Source: JADJOY01 sp016713535 [NCBI: Deltaproteobacteria bacterium] (lineage in GTDB: Bacteria; JADJOY01). Taken from it: 64,000 nt of DNA. A program made the position numbers and the translations under genes. The notes beneath the pieces were generated by a model, which made no database searches, was not told the origin of the DNA, and worked only from the letters and a program-made list of their open reading frames with translations. How positions within the stretch are numbered: the first letter of the stretch is position 1; every line of letters begins with the position of its first letter. The stretch is from positions 149,286 through 213,285 of the forward strand of contig JADJOY010000027.1 in the NCBI GenBank assembly GCA_016713535.1, given 5' to 3'. Of the stretch, positions 43,312 to 51,065 are shown one piece after another.

Positions 43312-43647
43312 TCACATGCCGAGCTTGGTGGCGTGGTTTCGCATCTGCACGCCGTGCACGAGGCTCGCGCCGCCGCGGATCGCCGCCGACACGTGCACCG
43401 CCTCGGTCATCTGGTCGAGGTCGGCGCCCTTCTCGAGCGCGTCCTTGCTGTAGGCGTCGATGCAATACGGGCACTGCACCGCGTGCGCGACGGCGAGCGC
43501 GATGAGCGACTTCTCGCGCGCGCTGAGCGCGCCGTCCTCGAACACCGCGCCGTACCACGCGAAGAACTTCTTCGCGAGCTCGGGCGCGTTCTGGCCGATC
43601 TCACCGAACTTCCCGAGGTCGTGGGCGTGGTAGTAGTGGTCGGACAC
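43312..43647 (-). CDS. arsenosugar biosynthesis-associated peroxidase-like (AhpD/CMD) protein
   Basis: 111 residues. A GTG at 43645-43647 is preferred because GGAGG lies 6 nt upstream (CCGGAGGATGCTCGTG); an ATG two codons earlier overlaps that site. SDHYYHAHDLGKFGEIGQNAPELAKKFFAWYGAVFEDGALSAREKSLIALAVAHAVQCPYCIDAYSKDALEKG is a carboxymuconolactone decarboxylase/AhpD-type fold with the redox CPYC pair and the nearby His. Genes of this type are regular neighbours of arsS and are named after that association; the reaction is not established. Here it is the first gene of the arsS operon. Confidence 0.88.
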   Translation of the reverse strand: MSDHYYHAHDLGKFGEIGQNAPELAKKFFAWYGAVFEDGALSAREKSLIALAVAHAVQCPYCIDAYSKDALEKGADLDQMTEAVHVSAAIRGGASLVHGVQMRNHATKLGM

Positions 43648-43848
43648 GAGCATCCTCCGGCGCGGCATCGGGGCCGCGCGCGCGGGAGAGTATCCGACGC
43701 ACGCCACGGTGCGATCGAACCAGGCCGTCGCTGGCCGCAGGTGACCGGTCGGTTGAGCGGCGCCGACACCATCGACCATCCTGACCCGGGGCCTCGCCGG
43801 CCCCACGCATTCACGAATGGCCGCCACCGGATCTCGATTCCACCCGCT

Positions 43849-43933
43849 GCTGGTGGGGGCACACAGGCCCCCGCCCTACGCAACCGACACGGCGGTCCGC
43901 GATCGTAGCGACGGGGGCTCCATCCCCCGTCGC
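43849..43933. repeat. dispersed palindromic repeat, two-hairpin copy
   Basis: GGTGGGGGCACACAGGCCCCCGCCCTACG, a ~30 bp spacer, then TCGTAGCGACGGGGG-CTCCAT-CCCCCGTCGCC. It lies in the ~360 bp gap between the divergent AhpD-like and beta-CASP genes, which otherwise holds nothing recognisable. Confidence 0.7.
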
Positions 43934-44009
43934 CAACCGTACCCGAGGCGAGATCGCCGCGAGCGTAGGGTGGCGGCGTGACCAACGCGGGCGAGGAGGC
44001 AAACGGCGC

Positions 44010-45416
44010 ATGACGACACGCATCGGATTCCACGGCGGCGCGGGCACCGTGACGGGCTCGCGCTACCTGATCGAGGCCGGCGGCGCGCGCTGCCTCCTCG
44101 ACGCCGGACTCTTCCAGGGCCTCAAGGAGCTGCGCCTCCTCAACTGGGAGCGGCCGACCTTCGACCCCGCCGCCGTGGACGCGCTGCTGCTCACCCACGC
44201 TCACATCGACCACTCGGGCTACCTGCCGAAGCTGATGCGCGACGGCTACCGCGGCCCGATCCACTGCACCACCGCCACCGCCGAGCTCGCCGAGCTCATG
44301 CTCAGGGACGCCGCGCGCCTCCAGGAAGAGGACGCCGAGTTCGCGAACCGGCGCGGCTTCTCGAAGCACAAGCCCGCGCTGCCGCTCTACACCACCGAGG
44401 ACGCCGAGGCCGCGCTGCGGCGGCTGCGGCCGATCGACTACGGCGAATGGATCCACCTCGGCGAGGGCTTTCGCGCGCGCTTCGCCAACGCCGGCCACAT
44501 CCTCGGCTCGGCGCACGTCGAGATCGAGGTGCCGGGGGAGGGCCGCACGCTCAGGGTGGTGTTCAGCGGCGATCTCGGCCGCTACGACGCGCCGCTCCAC
44601 CCCGACCCCACGCCGCGCCCGCCGTGCGACGTGCTGGTGGTCGAGTCGACCTACGGCGATCGCCAGCACGACCCCACCCCGCCGATCGACCAGCTCGCCA
44701 AGGCGTTCAGCCAGGCGTGCACCCGCGGCGGCACGATCCTGATCCCGTCGTTCGCCGTGGGCCGCGCGCAGATCGTGACCTTGCTGCTCGGCGACGCCAT
44801 GCGCGAGGGGCGCCTCCCGCGCGTCCCGATCCACATCGACAGCCCCATGGCGGTGGACGCGACGCGCATCTACGCCCGCCACGTCGGAGACGAGAACCTC
44901 GACCCCGACATCCTGGTGGGGGGCGGTAGCCGACTCTTCCCCGAGGGGCTGCACTTCCACCGTAGCGTCGAGGAGTCGAAGCGGCTCAACGCGCTCCCGG
45001 GCCCGCGCGTCATCATCTCGGCGAGCGGCATGCTGAGCGGCGGACGCGTGGTGCACCACCTCCACCACCTCCTCGGCGACGAGCGCAACCTCGTGGTGCT
45101 GGTCGGCTACCAGGCGGCCGGCACGCGCGGACGCGCGCTCCTCGAGGGCCATCGCACGATCCGCATGCACGGCGAGGACGTGCCGGTGCGCGCGCGCTTG
45201 CTCTCGATGACCGGGCTCTCGGCGCACGCCGACGCCGACGAGCTGGTGCGCTGGGTGCGCGCCGGCGGCGCGGCGCCACCCAACGTGTTCGTGACCCACG
45301 GCGAGCCGGCCGCGTCGCAGGCGCTCGCGGCGCGCCTCGAGCGCGAGCTCGGCGTCACCGCTCACTTGCCCCGCCTCCACGAGACCTACGACCTCGCCAC
45401 GATGAGCCGCACATGA
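44010..45416 (+). CDS. metallo-beta-lactamase / beta-CASP RNA-processing nuclease-like protein
   Basis: 468 residues. The MBL core starts IGFHGGAGTVTGSRYLIEAGGARCLLDAGLFQG, with the zinc motif LLTHAHIDHSGYLPKL (HxHxDH) at about residue 64. Later come NAGHILGSAHVEIEV and VVFSGDLGRYDAPLHPDP. The beta-CASP part has VVESTYGDR, GGTILIPSFAVGRAQIVTLLL, PIHIDSPMAVDATRIYARH, VIISASGMLSGGRVVHHLHHLL and a final LRDLSAHADxDEL-type block (LSMTGLSAHADADELVRW). This is the CPSF73-like/YsH1 branch, mostly RNA endo- or exonucleases. The ATG (44010) follows GAGGCAAACGGCGC. The stop overlaps the start of the LOG gene (ATGA). Confidence 0.92.
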   Translation: MTTRIGFHGGAGTVTGSRYLIEAGGARCLLDAGLFQGLKELRLLNWERPTFDPAAVDALLLTHAHIDHSGYLPKLMRDGYRGPIHCTTATAELAELMLRDAARLQEEDAEFANRRGFSKHKPALPLYTTEDAEAALRRLRPIDYGEWIHLGEGFRARFANAGHILGSAHVEIEVPGEGRTLRVVFSGDLGRYDAPLHPDPTPRPPCDVLVVESTYGDRQHDPTPPIDQLAKAFSQACTRGGTILIPSFAVGRAQIVTLLLGDAMREGRLPRVPIHIDSPMAVDATRIYARHVGDENLDPDILVGGGSRLFPEGLHFHRSVEESKRLNALPGPRVIISASGMLSGGRVVHHLHHLLGDERNLVVLVGYQAAGTRGRALLEGHRTIRMHGEDVPVRARLLSMTGLSAHADADELVRWVRAGGAAPPNVFVTHGEPAASQALAARLERELGVTAHLPRLHETYDLATMSRT

Positions 45417-46630
45417 CGACCGCCCGCAGACGCGCGCCCCGCCCCGCCCCGCCGACCCGATCCCGCTCGACCGGCGCGCCCACCCGCGCACAGCTCGCCA
45501 AGGCGCGCGCCGCCGGGAAGAAACGCTCGCAGGGCGCGCGCCCCAAGGCTCCCGGGACTCTGCAGAAGGTCTCGCCGCGCGAGAGCGAGCTCGAGCGCAG
45601 ACCCAACGGCAAGCCGAGTGCGCCCGCCACGGCGGGCCGCAACGGGGCCGGCAACCACCGCCGCAACTCGAACCACGCCCACGGCGCCGCGGCCAAGGAC
45701 CCGGAGGAGAAGCCACGCGTGGTGATCGCGCGCAGCGCGCCGCTGCCGGTGCAGATCCCCAAGCCGCTCGAGGACGAGCCCGAGGCGGACGAGCGCATCG
45801 CGCGCATCATGGCGAGCCCGAGCTACCGGCGTGCCGACCAGGACCCGGACTTCATGGACCTCGACGAGCTGCGCGGCGAGCGCCTCGAGCTCGAGTACCT
45901 GAAGGCCGAGATCGAGCTGCGCCGCCAGGACATCCGCTCGACCATCGTGGTGTTCGGCAGCACGCGCCTGGTCGAGCCCGCCGCCGCGCGCCGCAAGCTC
46001 GAGGCTGCGCGCCGCGACCTCGATCGCAACCCCAAGGACCCCGTGTGCCAGCGCCGCGTCTCGGTGGCCGAGCGCGTCGTGCACCTGAGCCGCTACTACG
46101 TCGAGGCGCGCGAGCTCGGAAGGATCGTGAGCCGGGTGTGCCAGCAGGGTGGGCCGTACCAGTTCGTGGTCATGACCGGCGGCGGCCCGGGGATCATGGA
46201 GGCCGCCAACCGCGGCGCCTTCGACGTCGGCGCCAAGACCGTCGGGCTCAACATCATCCTGCCCCACGAGCAGTACCCGAACCCGTACATCACGCCGGAC
46301 CTGTGCTTCCAGTACCGCTACTTCGCGCTGCGCAAGATGCACTTCATGATGCGGGCGCGGGCGCTGGTGGCGTTCCCGGGCGGCTACGGCACCTTCGACG
46401 AGGTCTTCGATGCGCTGTGCCTGATCCAGACCCAGAAGATCCCGCCGCTGCCCGTGGTGCTGGTGGGGCGCGAGTTCTGGCGCAAGGCGTTCGACGCCGA
46501 GTTCCTGGCCAGCGAGGGCGTCATCGACCCAGAGGACATGCACCTCTTCCGCTACGCCGAGACCGGCCAGGAAGCGTGGGAGCACATCGTCGAGTTCTGG
46601 CGCGGCTTCGGCGAGCACGTGATCCCGTAG
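45413..46630 (+). CDS. LOG-family protein with long basic N-terminal extension
   Basis: 405 residues. The C-terminal ~250 residues form a Rossmann-type LOG domain: IRSTIVVFGSTRLVEP, VVMTGGGPGIMEAANRGAFDVGAKTVGLNIILPHEQYPNPYITPDLCFQYRYFALRKMHFM, and the signature ALVAFPGGYGTFDEVFDALCLIQTQKI. LOG domains hydrolyse nucleoside 5'-monophosphates with modified bases (cytokinin riboside phosphates) or related nucleotides. The first ~110 residues are Arg/Lys/Ala/Pro-rich and probably disordered, with low similarity expected; nucleic-acid binding is conceivable. It overlaps the beta-CASP gene by 4 bp, so the two are translationally coupled, which links a nuclease and a nucleotide hydrolase. Confidence 0.9.
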   Translation: MTTARRRAPRPAPPTRSRSTGAPTRAQLAKARAAGKKRSQGARPKAPGTLQKVSPRESELERRPNGKPSAPATAGRNGAGNHRRNSNHAHGAAAKDPEEKPRVVIARSAPLPVQIPKPLEDEPEADERIARIMASPSYRRADQDPDFMDLDELRGERLELEYLKAEIELRRQDIRSTIVVFGSTRLVEPAAARRKLEAARRDLDRNPKDPVCQRRVSVAERVVHLSRYYVEARELGRIVSRVCQQGGPYQFVVMTGGGPGIMEAANRGAFDVGAKTVGLNIILPHEQYPNPYITPDLCFQYRYFALRKMHFMMRARALVAFPGGYGTFDEVFDALCLIQTQKIPPLPVVLVGREFWRKAFDAEFLASEGVIDPEDMHLFRYAETGQEAWEHIVEFWRGFGEHVIP

Positions 46631-46924
46631 CTGCGGGGGTGTGGACGCCCACGCCCCGGCCCGCCGGAGGCGGGCCCTCCAGACCGGGTGCGGATCGCGG
46701 CGACGCCTGGACGTACGGCGATCGAAGTCGCGGCGGTGGGACGGTCTACGCGGACGACGTTGCTGGAGCGCGGCCGCTCCGTCGGCCGTCGGCGACCGTC
46801 TGGGTGTGTAGGGGACGGCGTGAGCCCTCCCGCTGCCGGCGCCCCGGCCCGCCGGAGGCGGGCCCTCCAGACCGGGGTGGGCGGCTGGAGCGCGGCCGCT
46901 CCGGCGGCGCCGCGATACCACAAT

Positions 46925-46945
46925 TTGTGGCAGAAACTGCCACAA
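46925..46945. promoter_or_regulatory. strong dyad TTGTGGCAG-AAA-CTGCCACAA
   Basis: Two perfect 9 bp arms separated by three A. A second, overlapping dyad (CCACAAnTTGTGG) shares the TTGTGG arm, and the half-site TGCCAG recurs at 46949 and 46971. This arrangement looks like a multi-site operator. It is 156 bp upstream of the ECF promoter and about 300 bp after the LOG gene. The binder is unknown. Confidence 0.4.
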
Positions 46946-47100
46946 TCTGCCAGCAAAAAATCCCACATTTTGCCAGTTTTTTCGGTCGCGCCCCCGCGAA
47001 AATCGCGCCGTTTTCGGCCCGAAATGCCCCCCTGGGGCCGCTCCAGGGCCCGTCGGGGCGGATGCGGCGCACTCCGGGCCGCGCGACGGCTCGCCGCCGC

Positions 47101-47132
47101 CCGTGAAATAAAGTCGGCGCGGCGCGCGTAGT
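47101..47132 (+). promoter_or_regulatory. ECF-type promoter, copy 1 (upstream of the sigma factor gene)
   Basis: CCGTGAAATAAA (47101-47112), 14 nt, CGTAGT (47127-47132). The identical elements with identical spacing occur at 48265-48296. GAAA in the -35 region and CGT in the -10 region are usual for ECF sigma factors. The start codon of the sigma gene is 46 bp downstream, so autoregulation is inferred. Confidence 0.7.
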
Positions 47133-47177
47133 GCCGGTTGAGGACGCGCGGCTCCTCGGCCGGTCCGGACGGCGTGA

Positions 47178-47753
47178 ATGACCCACTCTTCCCCCGACGC
47201 TCTCGACGAGCGCGACCTGGCGCGGCGAGCCGCGCTCGGGGAGGAGGCGGCGTTCGCCGAGATCGTGCGCCGGCATCAGGGCGCCGTGTACCGGCTGTGC
47301 CTGCGCTTCCTCGGCCCCGCCGACGCCGAGGATGCAGCACAGGAAGCGTTCGTGAAGGCGTTCACCCACCGCGGCCAGCTCGACCCCGAGCGGCCGGTGC
47401 TGCCGTGGCTGCTCACCGTGGCGCGGAACCTCGCGATCGATCGGGTGCGGCGGCACCAGTCCTCGCCGACCGAGCCGGCGGTCGAGGACGCCGACGCCCA
47501 CGCCGACACCCGGGCGCCGAGCGCCGAGCACGCCGCGATCAGCGCGCAGCGCGCAGCGCGGCTCCGCCGCGAGCTGGCCGAGCTCCCCGACGGGCAGCGC
47601 GAGGCGGTGATGCTCTTCCACGTCGAGGGGCTCGCCTACAAGGACATCGCGACGGCGCTCGAGGTGCCGGTCGGCACGGTGATGACGTGGCTGCACCGCG
47701 CCCGCGGCCGGCTGCGCAAGGCGCTGGAATCCGCTGAGGAGCTCGCCCCATGA
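47178..47753 (+). CDS. ECF-type RNA polymerase sigma factor
   Basis: 191 residues. Region 2 includes EAAFAEIVRRHQGAVYRLCLRFLGPADAEDAAQEAFVKAFTHRGQLDPERPVLPWLLTVARNLAIDRVRR. A short acidic linker leads to region 4: LRRELAELPDGQREAVMLFHVEGLAYKDIATALEVPVGTVMTWLHRARGRLRKAL, with a complete helix-turn-helix for -35 recognition. The next gene, overlapping by 4 bp (ATGA), encodes a zinc-finger anti-sigma factor. The promoter-like sequence upstream recurs before the envelope gene at 48324, so this sigma factor probably drives itself and that gene. Confidence 0.93.
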   Translation: MTHSSPDALDERDLARRAALGEEAAFAEIVRRHQGAVYRLCLRFLGPADAEDAAQEAFVKAFTHRGQLDPERPVLPWLLTVARNLAIDRVRRHQSSPTEPAVEDADAHADTRAPSAEHAAISAQRAARLRRELAELPDGQREAVMLFHVEGLAYKDIATALEVPVGTVMTWLHRARGRLRKALESAEELAP

Positions 47754-48295
47754 GCCACCTGACCGACGATCGCCTGTTCGAGCTCGGTGTCGATCCCGAC
47801 GCCCCCGCCAGCGCAGCCGAGCGCGCCCACCTCGAGGCGTGCCCCACCTGCGCGGCGCGGCTCGCCGCCGAGCGCGAGCTGACCCTGGCCCTCACCGCCG
47901 ACGCGTGGCGGATCGAGCCGCCTGCCGACTTCGTGGCCCGCACCAGCGCGCGCTTCCAGGCGGCGCGCGCCGAGCTGGCGGTCGCGCCGACGGCTGCAGC
48001 CGCGAAGCGCTCGCTGCGGCCGCTCTCGTGGGCGCTGGCCGCGAGCGCGGCGTTCGCCGTCGCGGCGGTCGGGCTGCTCGCCGCCAACCTGGGCGAGATC
48101 GTCCCCCACCTGGTGATCCTCGCCAAGGACGTGATGGTGGTGGTGGCGGCGCTGGCGCTCGCCGCGAGCAAGGTGCCGCTCGGCCCGCTCTTCGTGGCCG
48201 CGTCGGCGGCGACCGTGCTGCTCGCGTGGAGCATGGCGATGAGCCGGCTCGTGAATCTCTCCGACCGTGAAATAAATCAGCCCGCTGCCGCGTAG
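47750..48295 (+). CDS. zinc-finger anti-sigma factor, single membrane span or more
   Basis: 181 residues. The N-terminus has the anti-sigma zinc motif AERAHLEACPTCAARLAAERELTLAL (HxxxCxxC), which binds region 2/4 of the partner sigma factor. A ~50-residue cytoplasmic part leads to hydrophobic segments LSWALAASAAFAVAAVGLLAANL, LVILAKDVMVVVAALALAAS and PLFVAASAATVLLAWSM. It overlaps the sigma gene by 4 bp. The inducing signal is unknown, and no regulated protease gene is adjacent. The second ECF promoter is embedded in the last 10 codons of this gene. Confidence 0.9.
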   Translation: MSHLTDDRLFELGVDPDAPASAAERAHLEACPTCAARLAAERELTLALTADAWRIEPPADFVARTSARFQAARAELAVAPTAAAAKRSLRPLSWALAASAAFAVAAVGLLAANLGEIVPHLVILAKDVMVVVAALALAASKVPLGPLFVAASAATVLLAWSMAMSRLVNLSDREINQPAAA

Positions 48296-48296
48296 T
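48265..48296 (+). promoter_or_regulatory. ECF-type promoter, copy 2 (upstream of STN/polymer-forming gene)
   Basis: CCGTGAAATAAA (48265-48276), 14 nt, CGTAGT (48291-48296), identical to 47101-47132 while the 14 nt spacers differ (GTCGGCGCGGCGCG versus TCAGCCCGCTGCCG). It overlaps the 3' end of the anti-sigma gene and is 28 bp upstream of the next ATG. Confidence 0.7.
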
Positions 48297-48323
48297 CCGA
48301 GCAGTGGAGATCGGTGGTCAAGA

Positions 48324-49737
48324 ATGAATAGGCGACGAATGATTCCCCTCCGGCTGGTGGCGGCGAGCGCCGCTTGGGTGGCGCTCGCGGGCGCGGCGCC
48401 GGGCCAGGCACAGACGCCGCCCGCGGCTCCGGCCGCGCCAGCCGCTCCCGCGGCGCCGAGCTCGCCCGCGCAGCCGAGCGCCGCGCCGCGCGTGACCCTC
48501 GACATGCCCGACGCCTCGGTGCGCGAGGTCCTCGACGCGATCGCCGAGCAGACTGGTCTCTCGCTCGTGCTGACCAACCCGGAGATCGCGGACGAGCACC
48601 AGGTCGCCCTCAAGGTGAAGGACATGCCGATCGACGACTTGCTGCCGACGCTGGCGGACCAGGCCGGGCTGACGATCGAGCACCGCGGCAACGCACTGTT
48701 CGTGAGCGGCGGCGCGCCGTCCAGGCACCGCAGCCCGGCACCGCGTCACGACCAAGGTCGAGCACGCGCCCGGCCCCGAGCGCAGCTTCAAGATCACCAT
48801 CGGCGACGACGGGAAGACCGACGCCAAGGGCGACATCCACATCGACATCGACCCCGACGAGCGCACGTCGATGGGCACGGACGGGCTCGTCGACGTGGGG
48901 CAGTCGGTGGCCGGGGCCACCGCGATCGGCGGCTCGCTCACGATCAAGGGCCACGTCGACGGTGACGCGGTCGCGGTCGGCGGCTGGGTGACGCTCGAGC
49001 CGGGCGCCACGGTCGACGGCGACGTCGTCGCGGTGGGCGGCTCGGTGCGCGCGGCGAGCGGCTCCGTCATCAGCGGCGACGCGGTGTCGGTGGGCGGCAT
49101 GGTCGAGGCCGACACCGGTGCCGTGATCGAATGCGATCGCGTCCAGGTCGGCGGGCGGCTCGGCGGTGTGATCCTCGGCGTGATCGGGGTCGCGCACGGC
49201 GCACCGCTCGCCTTCCGGCTCGCGATGTGGCTGCTCCGGGTCTCGCTGTTCGTCGGCGCGGGTGTGCTGCTCGCGACCTACGCGCCGGTCCGCATCGCCA
49301 ACGTGCGCGGCTTCCTGACCCATCGAACCGGCCGCTCGGCGCTCGGTGGGCTCGGGCTGGTGGTCGGCATCGCGCCGCTCTGCTTCGTGCTGCTGCTCAC
49401 GGTGATCGGCATCCCGCTGGTGCCGCTCGCGATCACCGCGTTCGGGTTCCTCTACCTGGTGGGCGCGACCGCGGTGGCGAGCATCCTCGGCGAGCGGCTG
49501 CCGATCCTCGCAGACCGCAAGGGGCCGGTGGTGACGGTGCTGCTCGGCCTCGCGCTGCTCTCGCTCCTGAATGCAGTGCCTTACCTAGGATCCCTGGCGG
49601 TGCTGCTCACCGTGACGGTCGCGGCGGGCGCGGCGCTGCTCTCGAAGTTCGGCCAGCCGGTGGTGGTGCCGCCGGCCGTGCCCGCTCACATCGAACCCGC
49701 GGTGACGCCGTCCCCGAACGAAGGAGAAGTACGATGA
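48324..49737 (+). CDS. envelope protein: signal peptide, STN domain, bactofilin-like repeats, membrane domain (frameshifted)
   Basis: With one base removed this is ~470 residues. The signal peptide LRLVAASAAWVALAGAAPGQAQ is followed by a Pro/Ala linker, then an STN (secretin/TonB short N-terminal) domain VTLDMPDASVREVLDAIAEQTGLSLVLTNPEI...MPIDDLLPTLADQAGLTIEHRGNALFVSGG. An acidic linker (TKVEHAPGPERSFKITIGDDGKTDAKGDIHIDIDPDE) follows. Next are four turns of a polymer-forming, bactofilin-like beta-helix (GGSLTIKGHVDGDAVAVGGWVTL, ATVDGDVVAVGGSVRA, SVISGDAVSVGGMVEA, IECDRVQVGG). At least four membrane helices close the protein. The frame switches near 48725-48745: the 5' part is in the frame of 48324, the 3' part in the frame ending at 49737. 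It lies under the second ECF promoter. The function is unknown; envelope-stress or scaffold roles are guesses. Confidence 0.8.
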
Positions 49738-49955
49738 ACCTCGACACCCTGAACCTGCTGCTCGGCTTCACGCCCACGCTGACGCCCGCCGCGATGTTCG
49801 GCCTCGCGATCCTGATGGGCCGCGTCGCCTTCGAGCCGGTCGCCGAGCCGCGCTACCAGCTGCGCCGCGAGCGGCCGCGGCTGCGCGCGATCGCCGGGCG
49901 CGGCGCCGGCGCGCGAACCGGCGCGCGGATCCACACCGATCGCGACGCGGCGTGA
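49734..49955 (+). CDS. small hypothetical membrane-associated protein
   Basis: 73 residues from the ATG at 49734, with AAGGAG 8 nt upstream and a 4 bp ATGA overlap with the preceding stop. MNLDTLNLLLGFTPTLTPAAMFGLAILMGRVAF is moderately hydrophobic with one likely membrane helix. The rest is Arg-rich (YQLRRERPRLRAIAGRG). The overlap and Shine-Dalgarno argue for a real coupled gene in the ECF-controlled unit. No family is recognised. Confidence 0.6.
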   Translation: MNLDTLNLLLGFTPTLTPAAMFGLAILMGRVAFEPVAEPRYQLRRERPRLRAIAGRGAGARTGARIHTDRDAA

Positions 49956-51060
49956 GGATTCGATCGTGAGTCGGATCGCGACGCGCGGTGCAGCGAGCGG
50001 CTCGAGCGCGGCCGCTCCGTCGGCCGCCCGCGATCGGGTGGATGCGCACACGGACGGTAGCGCCGTTGCTCGTAGGGGCGGCCGCGAGGCCGCCCGCGAT
50101 CGGAAACGGTCGGCCCAGCTCGTGTCCGATCATCGGCGGGCTCACGCCCGCCGCTACACGGGCGGTGCGAGTGTTCGCTCGCGCCCGACGGAGCGGGTGC
50201 GCTCCACGAACCGCGATCGGCGGCGGTGCCGAGGCCAACGCCGCGGCGCGCGAGTCCGATCCAACCCGGCGGCCGCGAAGGATCGCGGCCCTCCAGACCG
50301 GTACATTCCGGTCCCGCCTGGAGGGCGGTGGTCCCTCACCGCCGCGGCGCGCGAGTCCGATCAACCCGGCGGCCGCGAAGGATCGCGGCCCTCCAGACCG
50401 GTAGATTCCGGTCCCGCCTGGAGGGCGGTGGTCCCTCACCGCCGCGGCGCGCGAGTCCGATCAACCCGGCGGCCGCGAAGGATCGCGGCCCTCCAGACAG
50501 GTACATTCCGGTCCCGCCTGGAGGGCGGTGGTCCCTCACCGCCGCGGCGCGCGAGTCCGATCCAACCCGGCGGCCGCGAAGGATCGCGGCCCTCCAGACC
50601 GGTAGATTCCGGTCCCGCCTGGAGGCGGTGGTCCCTCACCGCCGCGGCGCTCAAGCGAGTCCGATCTAACCCGGCGGCCGCGAAGGATCGCGGCCCTCCA
50701 GACCGGTACATTCCGGTCCCGCCTGGAGGGCGGTGGTCCCTCACCGCCGCGGCGCGCGAGTCCGATCCAACCCGGCGGCCGCGAAGGATCGCGGCCCTCC
50801 AGACCGGTACATTCCGGTCCCGCCTGGAGGGCGGTGGTCCCTCACCGCCGCGGCGCGCGAGTCCGATCCAACCCGGCGGCAGCGAAGGATCGCGGCCCTC
50901 CAGGCCGGAGCCGGTAGATTCGCGGTCCCGCCTGGAGGCGCGGTGGTCCCTCATTCCGGTCCCGCCTGGGGCGCGTGAGTCCCTCGCGAGCGGGGCAACC
51001 CGGCGGCCGCGAAGGATCGCGGCCCTCCACGCCGATCGAGCGGGATCGACGTCGTGGCGA
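49956..51060. repeat. intergenic region with ~100 bp tandem repeat array (8 units)
   Basis: From about 50236 to 51040 a unit of ~100 bp is repeated. The marker GATCGCGGCCCTCCA begins at 50281, 50381, 50481, 50582, 50686, 50787, 50888 and 51015 (spacings 100, 100, 101, 104, 101, 101 and 127). Each unit holds GGCGGCCGCGAAGGATCGCGGCC, ATTCCGGTCCCGCCTGGAGG and GGTCCCTCACCGCCGCGG, so it contains several short palindromes. Units are >95% alike. The 49980-50235 part has loosely related hairpins (GGGGCGGCCGCGAGGCCGCCC). No gene is supported; repeat read-through gives false ORFs on both strands. Confidence 0.85.
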
Positions 51061-51065
51061 CGCCC

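Larger units (their letters stand above)
46631..47177. promoter_or_regulatory. intergenic region: GC-rich hairpins, AT-rich palindrome block, ECF-type promoter
   Basis: CGGCCCGCCGGAGGCGGGCCCTCCAGACC occurs at about 46661 and 46850. From 46918 to 47000 lies an AT-richer block: CCACAATTTGTGG (46918-46930) overlaps a longer dyad (46925-46945), followed by an A6 run and TGCCAG repeats. The ECF-type promoter at 47101-47132 leads into the sigma factor gene. Confidence 0.6.

Noticed and set aside
49980-50170. attC-like hairpins in the GGCCGCGAGGCCGCC region
   Set aside because: Symmetrical GC palindromes without RYYYAAC/GTTRRRY ends or extrahelical bases.
50236-51040. CRISPR array
   Set aside because: Units of ~100 bp follow each other with no unique spacers and no cas genes are present; it is a plain tandem repeat.
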